In this document: positions 30,976-39,834 of the stretch, piece after piece | Layout of the letters: each line of letters opens with the position of its first letter | Numbering within the stretch: position 1 is the stretch's first letter | Position numbers and translations under genes: made by a program | The notes under the pieces: generated by a model | The model's database searches: none | Told to the model about the DNA's origin: nothing | The model's input: only the letters and a program-made list of their open reading frames with translations | DNA from: Yeguia hominis | GTDB taxonomy: Bacteria > Bacillota > Clostridia > Oscillospirales > Acutalibacteraceae | DNA length: 64,000 nucleotides | Assembly (NCBI RefSeq): GCF_014384705.1 | Contig: NZ_JACRSN010000011.1 | Location: forward strand, 1-64,000 | Direction: 5' to 3'

Positions 30976-31052
30976 GGCGGCATAGCTCAGTTGGCTAGAG
31001 CATTCGGTTCATACCCGAAGTGTCGATGGTTCAAGTCCATTTGCCGCTACCA
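30976..31052 (+). tRNA. tRNA-Met (CAU anticodon)
   Basis: The sequence folds into a complete 77-nt cloverleaf with encoded CCA. The acceptor stem has a G-U first pair, the anticodon stem is TTCGG/CCGAA, and the loop TTCATAC gives anticodon CAT. The T loop is TTCAAGT. A tRNA-Ile2 with modified CAU cannot be excluded by sequence alone. Confidence 0.93.
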
Positions 31053-31054
31053 AT

Positions 31055-31129
31055 GGCCCGGTCGTCAAGTGGTTAAGACACCGCCCTTTCACGGCGGGTT
31101 CACGAGTTCGAATCTCGTCCGGGTCACCA
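31055..31129 (+). tRNA. tRNA-Glu (UUC anticodon)
   Basis: This is a 75-nt cloverleaf with encoded CCA. The anticodon stem is CCGCC/GGCGG and the loop CTTTCAC gives anticodon TTC. The T loop is TTCGAAT. It starts 2 nt after tRNA-Met and is surely co-transcribed with it. Confidence 0.95.
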
Positions 31130-31136
31130 CTTCTGA

Positions 31137-31172
31137 ATTGCGTCCGGACAAGCCGATTTGTCCGGACGCAAT
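31137..31172 (+). terminator. 15-bp perfect hairpin between tRNA-Glu and tRNA-Val
   Basis: Positions 31137-31151 and 31158-31172 are perfectly complementary around a 6-nt loop. The following sequence is only moderately T-rich. It may terminate the tRNA-Met/tRNA-Glu transcript or serve as a processing signal in a longer precursor. Confidence 0.55.
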
Positions 31173-31193
31173 GATGATTTTCCTCTTTTACAG

Positions 31194-31270
31194 GGACGCA
31201 TAGCTCAGCTGGTTAGAGCGCTCGCCTCACACGCGAGAGGTCATGGGTTCGAGTCCCCTTGTGTCCACCA
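31194..31270 (+). tRNA. tRNA-Val (CAC anticodon)
   Basis: This is a 77-nt cloverleaf with encoded CCA. The anticodon stem is CTCGC/GCGAG and the loop CTCACAC gives anticodon CAC. The T loop is TTCGAGT. A strong terminator follows immediately. Confidence 0.94.
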
Positions 31271-31308
31271 CACCTGCGGTGGGCAGCTGCGCACCGCAGG
31301 TGTTTTTT
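31271..31308 (+). terminator. Terminator of the tRNA cluster
   Basis: An 11-bp stem (CACCTGCGGTG/CACCGCAGGTG) with a 10-nt loop is followed by TTTTTT, directly after the tRNA-Val CCA. Confidence 0.92.
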
Positions 31309-31479
31309 ATGAAAAACTTGCGTAGCGGCGCAAACAAGAACGTTCCGTGTGTTGGGCGTTCGCGACAATAAAATCAAAAAGGCGGACGCGCCGGTGACAG
31401 GAATGGTTGCCCCGCTTTCCGCTTTTTTTATTTTTATCATTCTGAATCCCCAAAACGATATTTTAAGGAGGTCATTTCT

Positions 31480-32730
31480 ATGGCAGAACAACTGAAAGGT
31501 GCATGCATCATCGGTCAGTCCGGCGGCCCGACTTCGGTCATCAACGCAAGTGCATACGGCGTCATCAAAACCGCTCTGGAAAACCCGAACATTACGAAAG
31601 TATACGGTGCGGCGCATGGTATCCGCGGAGTACTTGACGATGTTCTGTATGATATGGGTCAGGAAGATCCGGCAGAGCTGGAACTGCTCCTGCATACGCC
31701 GTCTTCTGCGCTGGGTTCTTGCCGCTATAAGCTCAAGGACAGCGAAGTGGATGATACCGACTACAAGCGCATTCTGGAAATCTTCAAAAAATATGATGTC
31801 CGTTATTTCTTCTATAACGGCGGCAACGACTCGATGGATACTTGCAATAAAATTTCCAAGTATATGCAGAAAGCCGGTTATGAGTGCCGTATCATGGGTG
31901 TGCCGAAGACGATCGACAATGACCTTTGGGGCACCGATCACTGCCCGGGATTTGCTTCTGCTGCAAAATTCATCGCGACAAGCTGCATGGAAATCTACCA
32001 CGACGCGCGCGTTTATGATACCGGCATGATCTGCATCATCGAATGCATGGGACGTCATGCTGGATGGTTGACGGCTGCTGCTTCCATTGCAACGCATTTT
32101 GGACAGGGGCCGGATCTGGTTTACCTGCCGGAACGCGACTTCGATATGGACAAGTTCCTTGCAGATGTCAAGCGCGTTTATGACGCCAACAAGAAGTGCA
32201 TCATTGCAGTTTCGGAAGGCATCCATGATAAAGACGGCAAGTTTATTGTCGAGTATGGCGCCGCAGATGCTGCAGTTGATTCCTTCGGCCACAAACAGCT
32301 TGGCGGCTTGGCTGCAACGCTCGCCAATATCATCAAAGGCAAATTTGACGCAAAAGTACGTGCAATCGAGCTTTCTCTGATGCAGCGCTGCGCTGCACAT
32401 TGCGCATCTGAAACAGACGTACAGGAATCCTTCCGTTCCGGTAAGGCTGCCGTAGAGTGCGCAGTTTCGGGCATTACCGACAAGATGGTTGGTTTTGCAC
32501 GCAGCAAGGATGAAAACGGCAACTATGTATGCGAAATCAAACTGATGGATCTTTCTGACGTTGCAAACACAGAAAAGAAAGTTCCGGATGAGATGATCAA
32601 TGCAGATGGAAACGGCATCACGGATGCGTTCATCGACTATGCATTGCCGCTGATTCAGGGCGTTCCGCAGATGAAGTACGAGAACGGTATGCCGCGCTTT
32701 GCCCATCTGAAAAAAGTGGTTGCGAAATAA
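31480..32730 (+). CDS. pfp: Diphosphate-dependent 6-phosphofructokinase
   Basis: This 416-residue enzyme phosphorylates fructose-6-phosphate, probably with pyrophosphate. Asp117 in GGND (114-117) and Lys143 in PKTIDND (142-148) are the pair that distinguishes PPi- from ATP-dependent enzymes. MGRHAGW, the substrate-binding motif, is present. The ATG follows AAGGAGGTC. It stands alone between terminators. The PPi-type reaction is reversible and saves ATP, fitting a fermentative anaerobe. Confidence 0.93.
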   Translation: MAEQLKGACIIGQSGGPTSVINASAYGVIKTALENPNITKVYGAAHGIRGVLDDVLYDMGQEDPAELELLLHTPSSALGSCRYKLKDSEVDDTDYKRILEIFKKYDVRYFFYNGGNDSMDTCNKISKYMQKAGYECRIMGVPKTIDNDLWGTDHCPGFASAAKFIATSCMEIYHDARVYDTGMICIIECMGRHAGWLTAAASIATHFGQGPDLVYLPERDFDMDKFLADVKRVYDANKKCIIAVSEGIHDKDGKFIVEYGAADAAVDSFGHKQLGGLAATLANIIKGKFDAKVRAIELSLMQRCAAHCASETDVQESFRSGKAAVECAVSGITDKMVGFARSKDENGNYVCEIKLMDLSDVANTEKKVPDEMINADGNGITDAFIDYALPLIQGVPQMKYENGMPRFAHLKKVVAK

Positions 32731-32770
32731 GCGAAACTTGCAGCAGACTACGAGCAACAGTTGAAAAACG

Positions 32771-32810
32771 AAAATCGTGCGTCAGAAACAGCTGCCGCAC
32801 GATTTTTTTC
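32771..32810. terminator. Bidirectional terminator after pfp and the AraC-type gene
   Basis: An 11-bp stem (AAAATCGTGCG/CGCACGATTTT) is flanked by A and T runs. It lies 40 nt after the pfp stop and overlaps the 3' end of the convergent regulator gene. Confidence 0.85.
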
Positions 32811-33665
32811 TATATTGGCTGGGCGTAATACCGGTTTTTTCCTTAAATTGTTTTCCAAAGTGACTGAGCTGTGAAAAACCGACGCGGTCTGCGACCTGCG
32901 TAATCGGAAGATCGGTATTTTCCAGTAACGCTGCTGCTTTTGAAAGGCGGTATCCCGTAAGATACTGATAGGGTGTCGTTTGCAGCGCGGCTTTAAAACA
33001 GCGCAGACATTCTGATTTGCTGATATTTGCGCTGCGGGACAGTACTTCCAGGGAAACGGGTTCTCCGTAATGTGTTTCAATATATTGCAAAAAAGTTTCA
33101 TTCTACCGGAAAGAATGGGATCTCCTTTTTCTGCCGAAAAGGAAATACTTTTGCGAAATGCAAGCCACAGGGTACAAAGAAGCGTCAAAACCTCGTAATA
33201 GTAAAATACGGATGAATCCGGAGTCAGTTCGGAAAGGCGCTTCAGTTGTTCCAGCGCTGGTTGATGTTTTGCGGTTTGCTGAGAAAGCAGAGAAACCGGC
33301 AGGGTTCTTTTTCCGGCAAGATCTTCTACCAGTGCATTTGTTGGGCTTCCCAAATAGAATTTTAAAAAATATTCCGGAAACAAAAAGCTTTTATATTGGC
33401 ATGCCCCAATGCGCGTCACCAAATGAACCGTATTTCGGTTGAGAAAAAAGCCATCACCCTTTTGCGCCGAAAAGGTCGACTCCAATGTTTTGATCTGAAC
33501 GGTGCCGTCCAGGACATAAATAGATTGCAGATCTTCGTGCCAGTGCATGACCCGAAAGTCCGGATTTCTCGGATCGCTGTGGTCGTTGGTGACATCGAGA
33601 ACCAAATAAGGGAACTCGGACGCCTGATTTAAGTTTACAGAGTTGATGAAACTTTCTGAATCCAT
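32782..33665 (-). pseudogene. AraC family regulator, frameshifted at a T6 run
   Basis: The 5' part (33665 down to about 33090) encodes a cupin-like sensing domain with MHWHEDLQSIYVLDG, a zinc or sugar-binding beta-barrel pattern. The typical AraC pair of HTH motifs (LEVLSRSANISKSECLRCFK and ADRVGFSQLSHFGKQFKEKTG) continues in another frame to 32782. One extra T in the T6 run at 33089-33094 would join the frames to a normal regulator of about 294 residues. The ATG follows GGGGGAGG. It is either a recent pseudogene or a base-call indel. It is divergent from the lipoprotein gene at 33747. Confidence 0.82.
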
Positions 33666-33746
33666 GATGCCTCCCCCAAGCTTGACGATTTTACGATAAT
33701 AACAGAATGTTTTTGTAAGATAAAAGAAAAATAGGAGGAAAGAACA

Positions 33747-34799
33747 ATGAAAAAACTTCTTTACTTTTTATCCACACTGTTTTTTCTTTTACTTCTTGTC
33801 GGTTGTAAAGAAAACAGCGCAGTCGAATATGATGAACTTATATTATCTGCCGACGGGTTAGTGAGTATACAAGTTTACGATTCAAACGATACACTTATCG
33901 CAAAAGCTTCGCCCCTTATAAGGCATGAAACGATTATTGTAAATCCTGACGGCTCTCCTCGCTATAACGAAAAACCAGAAGAGATTTTCTGTGAAACAAA
34001 CAGCGGTATAGATATTACTTATGATTATGATGCCGAAAACATAACAACGGTATTTCCTGCAGGAAGAGAATATACGGTTGCTTTTTCGTCGGATGAATAT
34101 GTTTTATTGAACGGAAAATTCACTCAGATGCCGCAAGGTATCACGCAGGAATTTTCCCGAATGAGTCTTTCGGAAGGATTTGTAAAAGAAGCTGATATTG
34201 ATATAAACGGCAATGTCAAACTTTATACGGTAAACGGAATAAACCTTCGTGTTGCTTGGTTTTTTAAAGACGGAAAAGAGATGTATTTTGCAACGCCTTT
34301 TGTCTGTGCAGGTATTCTTGCCCTCCTGATTTTAGCATTTATAAAAATCACTAAAACTCTGCCTTTCTCAAAGGTTATGCGTATATTGCTGCCTTATTTT
34401 CTCTATGTGCTCGGTATTATTTCGGTGCAATCGCTTGTGTATCTGTTTGATGAAGCAAATGATGCTTTGATAAACTATCTGATCTATGTCTATCTGCTGG
34501 GTATAACAGTTGTTGCTCCTTTCGTATTTGCTATTCTTTGGGGAAGAAGTGTGGTAAAGAAGAACAATCTGTTTTCAGCTGAAAAAGGTTGGCTTCTTAT
34601 GATCGTTATGCTCATTTATTACCTTGCCATCAGAGTTTTACCGCTGCGCTTTTCTATCGGAAGCTATTGGAGAGGATTTGAGAAGCTGTGGCCGGTGATT
34701 TTAGGATTTGGTATCGTTCTTTCTCTTGTGCTTTTCTGGAAAGAACAAGAGGATAAAAAAAGCCATTCGCAGCAGCATAGGAAATATAAGAAGCGTTAA
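33747..34799 (+). CDS. Membrane lipoprotein with four or more C-terminal transmembrane segments, unknown function
   Basis: This encodes 350 residues. A lipoprotein signal peptide (MKKLLYFLSTLFFLLLLVGC) is followed by an extracytoplasmic domain of about 155 residues. About five hydrophobic segments come next (residues about 187-208, 216-240, 245-268, 287-300, 312-330), with a basic tail. I do not recognise the family. AGGAGGAAAG precedes the ATG. The gene is AT-rich compared with the flanking chromosome and appears to form an operon with the next lipoprotein, 15 bp downstream. Confidence 0.75.
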   Translation: MKKLLYFLSTLFFLLLLVGCKENSAVEYDELILSADGLVSIQVYDSNDTLIAKASPLIRHETIIVNPDGSPRYNEKPEEIFCETNSGIDITYDYDAENITTVFPAGREYTVAFSSDEYVLLNGKFTQMPQGITQEFSRMSLSEGFVKEADIDINGNVKLYTVNGINLRVAWFFKDGKEMYFATPFVCAGILALLILAFIKITKTLPFSKVMRILLPYFLYVLGIISVQSLVYLFDEANDALINYLIYVYLLGITVVAPFVFAILWGRSVVKKNNLFSAEKGWLLMIVMLIYYLAIRVLPLRFSIGSYWRGFEKLWPVILGFGIVLSLVLFWKEQEDKKSHSQQHRKYKKR

Positions 34800-34814
34800 A
34801 AAGGAGGCTGTGTT

Positions 34815-35411
34815 ATGAGATGCAAAAGAATATTAATCATGATATTAGTTGTTATCACTTTAATGTGTATGACATCATGTCAGGAAAGCGAAAAGGTCGA
34901 CAAACCTCATGTACCTATGCAAACAGTAACGATAAAAGGTACAGATGGTTATATCGACATAGAAGCCAAATTACCAAAAGGATGGATTCCCTATAGTACA
35001 TCAGGATTTGTTTTTGAGATATATGACAGTAATTCAATTGACTTATCGGATTTTGATGTTTTGGATTCTGCTCTTGAAACTATACCGCATACTTTGTCTA
35101 TCTATAATTATAATCCTGGAAACAGTGAAAATATCAAAGAAGAATATGAAAGTTACTTTAACGGTAAATTCCCTAAGAAGCCAGAAACAGTAGTGGAAGA
35201 TGCCGAGTGGGAATACAGTTTCTTAAAAGGTAAATATGGAAGACTTTTATTGAGAAAAGGGAACTACACCTATAATGGCAAAGAATATATTGATATAATG
35301 TGTTACCGTGAAGATATTCCTTATGCGGTACACGGAACGATATCTATGGACGTAGAACTATCCTCTGGAGAACTCGTGCCTTATATTGCATCCACCTTAA
35401 AAACTACATGA
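34815..35411 (+). CDS. Small lipoprotein of unknown function
   Basis: This encodes 198 residues. The signal peptide ends in the lipobox MTSC (Cys21), and the mature domain is acidic and probably beta-rich. I do not recognise the family. AAGGAGGC precedes the ATG. It lies 15 bp after the previous membrane lipoprotein and is AT-rich like it. A strong terminator follows. Confidence 0.75.
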   Translation: MRCKRILIMILVVITLMCMTSCQESEKVDKPHVPMQTVTIKGTDGYIDIEAKLPKGWIPYSTSGFVFEIYDSNSIDLSDFDVLDSALETIPHTLSIYNYNPGNSENIKEEYESYFNGKFPKKPETVVEDAEWEYSFLKGKYGRLLLRKGNYTYNGKEYIDIMCYREDIPYAVHGTISMDVELSSGELVPYIASTLKTT

Positions 35412-35469
35412 AAAAATGAGGACTTTATAAACACGCACAATTAAATTTACTGAATTAGTAACGGAAATA

Positions 35470-35500
35470 AAAAGCACGGTTATTGTATAACCGTGCTTTT
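35470..35500 (+). terminator. Terminator after the lipoprotein pair
   Basis: A 13-bp perfect stem (AAAGCACGGTTAT/ATAACCGTGCTTT) with a 3-nt loop ends in a T run, about 60 nt after the stop. Confidence 0.9.
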
Positions 35501-35688
35501 ACTGTTAATTTTAACACCTTCAATCAACATTATGTTAAATATATATACGATAGAACAGACTTTCTGCCCAGTGTTAATATTCAGTAATATAACATTTTAT
35601 ATTGCAATTATTCTAGAAATCATATTTTACTCTACTCCTTATAGAAAAACGATTCGCATAGATCTATTTAATTTTATTTATAAACAAA

Positions 35689-35726
35689 AAGGTTAATCTC
35701 TTGTTATATAACAGGAGATTAACCTT
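35689..35726. terminator. Long near-perfect palindrome, terminator of the lysozyme gene
   Basis: Nineteen base pairs with a single wobble fold 35689-35707 onto 35708-35726 with essentially no loop. It lies 24 nt beyond the stop of the minus-strand lysozyme gene and has T-rich or A-rich flanks. It probably terminates that gene. Confidence 0.7.
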
Positions 35727-35749
35727 AAAGCAATATAAATCTTTCTATA

Positions 35750-36498
35750 TTAATACCTAGTATCAATTGCCCTATCCTCTAGCCAAACATAAAAATCACA
35801 TTCAGATCCATTAAAAACATTCATATCAATATATTTCTCATCCCCATTATAACCTTTTAATCTTTCTCGGTTTGTATACTGCCAGAAAACCCACTTTCTG
35901 TTATCCAAAAGTTTTGGTCTTGTAATAACATTTCTGATCCAGATATCATATTCTTCGTAATCACCTGATAAATAAAGCTCATAGGATCTTTCCGTAGCAT
36001 AAATTATCGGCTTTTGACCGTAATGATCTTCGAGTATTTTAAGCATTATATTAAGCTCTCTTTGGGCATCTTCCCGCTTCGGCGGATTTTTTTCTTTATC
36101 ACCGTAGAACTCAAGGTCGATAACAGGCGGAAGCATACCTTTAAAAGGTTTTACTGTATCAATAAAGTTTTGAGCCTGCGTTTCCCCCAGGCTATCATAG
36201 CTAAAAAAATGATATGCGCCAACAGCAAGGTGCGTCTTTTGCGCATTTTCAAAATTATAAACAAATCGATTATCAACAAGCGAGCTTCCCTCGGTGGCTT
36301 TTATAAAAACGAATGATATGTTTTCTCTTGACAGCTCTTCCCAATTAATTTCTCCCTGATACGATGAAACATCGATTCCCTTAACAGGATATTTTTCGGA
36401 AGAAAACCCGTTTAATATGATCACACCATTCCAAACCAAAAAAAAGCACCCAAAAGGATTAACATAAACACTCCGAACCAATATATACCTTTTTTCAT
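35750..36498 (-). pseudogene. GH25 lysozyme (muramidase), frameshifted at a T8 run
   Basis: The body is a glycoside hydrolase family 25 domain that cleaves peptidoglycan glycan strands. It has GIDVSSYQGEINW, the catalytic IDLEF, and the closing WVFWQYTNRERLKGY. The natural start appears to be the ATG at 36498, which encodes MKKGIYWFGVFMLILLGAFF, a membrane anchor, after GGAG at 9 nt. That frame meets a stop soon after the T8 run at 36438-36445. One extra T would fuse it to the lysozyme frame. As written, only a poorly initiated frame from TTG 36532 spans the domain. Confidence 0.8.
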
Positions 36499-36690
36499 AA
36501 AACCTCACTCCAACCCATTTTGCTTGTTGCAAAGCTATTGATAAAAATATCTTTTTGCTTTATTATACAAAAAACATAAATCGTGATATTATGATAGCAG
36601 GAACTTTAAAAAACGTCAATGTGTTTCAACTGTACGGCCCTGATTCGCAGACGGCGGTATTTTGAAACGTAAAAGAAAGAGGGGACAAAT

Positions 36691-37473
36691 ATGCGATTTG
36701 AAAATGATGCGAAGATTCAGGAGTCATTTTCCAAGCAGGCGGAGAATTTCGAAAGTACAAAGATGAATTTTTTGCATCAACCGTATTTGGAGAAGGCTGT
36801 TTCGCGGATCGCGCCTTCGAAAACCGATACCGTATTGGAGGTTGCAGCGGGAACCTGTGCCTGCGGGCGAGCGATTTCCCCATTTGTACAAGCGGTAACC
36901 TGTCTGGATTTAACACCGCAAATGCTGAAAACCGGAAAAAAGGAAGCGGAAAAAGCGGGACTGTAAAATATCACCGATGTGATGGGGAATGCGGAAGCAT
37001 TGCCGTTTCCGGATTGCAGTTTTGAAATTGTGCTCTCGCGCTTGGCGTTTCATCATTTTCCCAACCGTGGAAAGCCGTTTGCTGAAATAGTTCGGGTTTT
37101 AAAACCGGGCGGAAAACTGGTTATGATTGATATGGAAGCGGCAGAGGAACCTTTACGGGCGGTTGAGGATGAGCTGGAACAGATGCGGGCTCCCTCACAT
37201 GTCCGAAACCTAAGCCTGGCGGAAATGCAGGAGATGTACGCGTATTATGGAATGACAATCCCCACTTGTGAGATGACAAAAATGCCGGTCGTGCTGCAGA
37301 ATTGGCTGGACTTGACGCAAACGCCGTCCGATATCCAGAAAGAGATTACCCGCCGGTTGCAGGAAGAACTGCAAGGCGGGCAGAAGACCGGCTTTTACCC
37401 TTATTGCAAAGATGAGAAAATTGGATTTGATCATCGTTGGATTCTCCTGATCGGGATCAAAGCGGCACCGTGA
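36691..37473 (+). pseudogene. SAM-dependent methyltransferase, interrupted by an in-frame stop
   Basis: The 5' part has class I methyltransferase motif I (VLEVAAGTCACGRA) and ends KKEAEKAGL at a TAA (36964-36966). The same frame continues NITDVMGNAEALPFPDCSFE, the standard motif II region, then LKPGGKLVMID and a complete C-terminus to 37473. A single change such as GAA to TAA explains the stop. GAGGGGACAAAT precedes the ATG. The family is UbiE/Methyltransf_11-like, and the substrate is unknown. Confidence 0.85.
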
Positions 37474-37500
37474 CGGGAAAGAAAGGAGCAGAGACAGCGG

Positions 37501-37800
37501 ATGGATGAGGATTTGGCCTATGAAATTCTGGCTGTTGTGGAAGAAATCCCAGAGGGCAGAGTTGCAAGCTACGGACAGATTGCCAAGTTAATCGGGCGGG
37601 AGAAAAACGCACGGCTCGTAGGAAGGGTTTTGCGGAACGCAGCGTATTATGGGGAGTATCCCTGTCATCGCGTGGTGGCACAGGATGGCCGACTGGTACC
37701 GGGATGGCCGGAGCAGGCGCTTTTGTTGGAACGAGAAGGCATTAGATTTCGGGATGCATTCCATGTGGATATGAAGCGTTATCGCTGGGAAGAAGGATAA
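37501..37800 (+). CDS. MGMT family DNA alkyltransferase domain protein
   Basis: This 99-residue protein contains only the C-terminal DNA-binding and catalytic domain of O6-alkylguanine-DNA alkyltransferase. The active-site PCHR is intact (Cys55), unlike the alkyltransferase-like proteins in which Cys is replaced by Trp. It probably repairs or recognises O6-alkylguanine. AAGGAG precedes the ATG at about 12 nt. It follows the broken methyltransferase by 27 bp and could be in the same operon. Confidence 0.85.
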   Translation: MDEDLAYEILAVVEEIPEGRVASYGQIAKLIGREKNARLVGRVLRNAAYYGEYPCHRVVAQDGRLVPGWPEQALLLEREGIRFRDAFHVDMKRYRWEEG

Positions 37801-37926
37801 ATCGTTATTCGCGCAAATGCGATCGTCCTCTCGGTCGTGTTTTCAACAAAAGAAGCAGAGGCTGGTGGAAAACAAAACCGCCTTGTCCATTTCTGCTACA
37901 TACCAAAAAAGAAAAGAACGAGAAAC

Positions 37927-37958
37927 AAAAAGGATACGCCAAAAGGCGTATCCTTTTT
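37927..37958. terminator. Bidirectional terminator
   Basis: A 14-bp perfect stem (AAAAAGGATACGCC/GGCGTATCCTTTTT) with a 4-nt loop serves the MGMT gene and the convergent lipoprotein gene. Confidence 0.92.
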
Positions 37959-37986
37959 CATATGTTTATAGAGAGAACGCGATGAA

Positions 37987-38700
37987 TCAGCCGTTTGCCT
38001 GGAACGCAAACGAGAACTCTGGATCATACTGATACAATTCCTCGTACAGGTACATGGCACGCGCCCGATAAAAATTCATGACCTGACTGGAACCGTTTAA
38101 AAGTGCCATGCTGCCGCCTTGCTCCTGTGCTGCGGCGGTGATTTCTGCAATTTTTCCGTCTTTTTCGGAAACCCAGCTTTCCTGATCGGCTTTGTAATCG
38201 GAATAGTGTTCTTCATCCGATGCAGCAAGGAGGTGCATATACGCATTATCAACTTCTTTGCTCCAAAGATCTGTGTATTCACCGCAGATGCGGACCATTT
38301 CAGAAATAGAAGTGGCGACGTCGATTTCTTCCGCGTAGGCGGCGTCAATGGCATTGGTCGAGAATTTTTCGTTGAACGCCGCATTCTCTGTGTCAGCGGG
38401 CGGAAGCAGGCTTTCGGATGAAGAGGAATCCTCCGGTTCCTCCGGAATAGAAGGATCCTCGTTGCTGGAATGCTCCGGCTCTGCAGGCTCCGAAACGACC
38501 TCGGAAGATTCCGGTTCTTGAGACGCAGCTTCCGAAGCGGGATCCCCAGAGACCTCCGAATAAGCCGAATCACTGGATGTTTCGGAGGAAGAAGTTCCGG
38601 AAGAAATCAGCTGACATCCGGAAAAAAGCAGACAAAACGTCAGCAGTACAATGCCGGTGTAAAACAATTTCAAGTTCCTGTTTGCATGATGAGCGATCAC
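37987..38700 (-). CDS. Lipoprotein with a DUF1311/LprI-like domain
   Basis: This encodes 237 residues. The signal peptide ends in the lipobox FSGC (Cys29) and is followed by a linker of about 75 residues rich in Ser, Glu and Pro. The C-terminal domain (DLWSKEVDNAYMHLL, ADQESWVSEKDGKI, EQGGSMALLNGSSQ) fits the DUF1311/LprI-like pattern. Some members inhibit lysozyme. That role is tempting given the nearby GH25 gene but is unproved. It starts with GTG at 38700 after AAGGATGATG. Confidence 0.72.
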   Translation of the reverse strand: MIAHHANRNLKLFYTGIVLLTFCLLFSGCQLISSGTSSSETSSDSAYSEVSGDPASEAASQEPESSEVVSEPAEPEHSSNEDPSIPEEPEDSSSSESLLPPADTENAAFNEKFSTNAIDAAYAEEIDVATSISEMVRICGEYTDLWSKEVDNAYMHLLAASDEEHYSDYKADQESWVSEKDGKIAEITAAAQEQGGSMALLNGSSQVMNFYRARAMYLYEELYQYDPEFSFAFQANG

Positions 38701-38746
38701 GATGCATCATCCTTTCCTTGATCCAAATGGAAAAAGCGTTTTCTTT

Positions 38747-38775
38747 ACTTTACCATAATCGGCGCATTCATGCAA
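38747..38775 (-). promoter_or_regulatory. Promoter of the DUF1311 lipoprotein gene
   Basis: On the minus strand TTGCAT and TAAAGT are separated by 17 nt. Confidence 0.55.
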
Positions 38776-38803
38776 CAGGGCAATTTTGAGAAAAAGGCGG
38801 GAC

Positions 38804-39718
38804 TTATGATACAGAAGAGACTGGAATCGGTAATTCCAGCGCCGCGACCAGCATCGGCTCCAGACGCTGATAAAGCGCCGGCAGATCGGACGGCGGAAGC
38901 GGGTTCTTTCCAAGACCTGCCTCGATGGTGAAGCCCGGCCGCTGAAATGTTTGGATAAACCAGTCCTTAAATCCGCCCATAGAAGCGATCCCTTCCGGCT
39001 CGGAAATAGCGTATCCAGAAGTTTCTGAAAGAATTTTGGCCATTTTCCGCGCATAGGGCGGTGTCTGGTCTCCGTAGCGATAGTAAATTTCTTCCCCCTG
39101 TGTATGAAAAGCCAGCACATAAAGAAAAGGTTCTTTCCGGCAGAGCTGTGTAAGCGAAAAGGTTTCCGGTTCGCTTTCCGGTGCGTATCCGCCAAATCGG
39201 GTTGGCCCAGGCGCGCAGTACCCTTCTTGGATTTCCAACTTTCGTAAGATCGTCCAGCCTGCGCCAAAATTGTGGTTAAGATCCACGCCGCGGGCATTTG
39301 CCTGCCAGCAGGACAGGTTTCCATTTGCGTGTTCCCGTACAAAAGCAGCATATTCGCCGGCCCGATATGCCCCGAAAATGGAAATCTCCGCGCCGTCCGG
39401 ATTGATGGAGGGCAAAAGGCAGAGATGCCGTTTCGCAAGCAGCTGCCGGACGGGGACGCCCTGCAGGGCGCCGTTAGTCTGAACTGCTTCTGCAAGCGCG
39501 CAGAAAAACCGCATGAGCAGGGCAGAGGTAATTCGTTCCATTCCGTGAAATGCACCGGCAAATAGAACCGCGTCCCTTCCGGAGCCGATCCCCAGACGAT
39601 AGAGCGTCCGGCCGCATAAGCTGCTTCCAATCGAGTCAACCTGCAAAAACGGAAAGCGTTTTTGCAGGGTTAAAACGTCTTCACAGAGTTTTTGGTAGGT
39701 ATATTCCGTATCTTCCAT
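38804..39718 (-). CDS. M14 family zinc carboxypeptidase
   Basis: This 304-residue protein has the zinc ligands His58 and Glu61 in FHGMERI and a later His in LAFHTQGEE. The substrate-anchoring segments LPSINPDG and ARGVDLNHNF are present, and the catalytic Glu lies in TIEAGLGKNP. This matches the M14 group that includes gamma-D-glutamyl-diaminopimelate peptidase, which acts on peptidoglycan peptides. There is no LysM domain or signal peptide, so a cytosolic recycling role is possible. GGAGGACATAAG precedes the ATG. Confidence 0.88.
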   Translation of the reverse strand: MEDTEYTYQKLCEDVLTLQKRFPFLQVDSIGSSLCGRTLYRLGIGSGRDAVLFAGAFHGMERITSALLMRFFCALAEAVQTNGALQGVPVRQLLAKRHLCLLPSINPDGAEISIFGAYRAGEYAAFVREHANGNLSCWQANARGVDLNHNFGAGWTILRKLEIQEGYCAPGPTRFGGYAPESEPETFSLTQLCRKEPFLYVLAFHTQGEEIYYRYGDQTPPYARKMAKILSETSGYAISEPEGIASMGGFKDWFIQTFQRPGFTIEAGLGKNPLPPSDLPALYQRLEPMLVAALELPIPVSSVS

Positions 39719-39801
39719 CTTATGTCCTCCGCAATCGCTTTGTTTGCTTTATCCTATGCGAAAAAAGGACAGGATATGAGCATCTTCTTCTTGGAAAAGT
39801 G

Positions 39802-39830
39802 TTGAGCGGCGGGCAGAAAACAGCTATAAT
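39802..39830 (+). promoter_or_regulatory. Promoter of the NUDIX hydrolase gene
   Basis: TTGAGC and a perfect TATAAT are separated by 17 nt. Confidence 0.8.
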
Positions 39831-39834
39831 AAAA

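Noticed and set aside
31213..32757. Long minus-strand open frame of 514 codons
   Set aside because: It is antisense to pfp and runs into the tRNA-Val gene. It reflects codon bias of the sense gene.
35493..35696. Short hydrophobic plus-strand frame of 67 codons
   Set aside because: It starts inside a strong terminator hairpin and lacks a ribosome-binding site.
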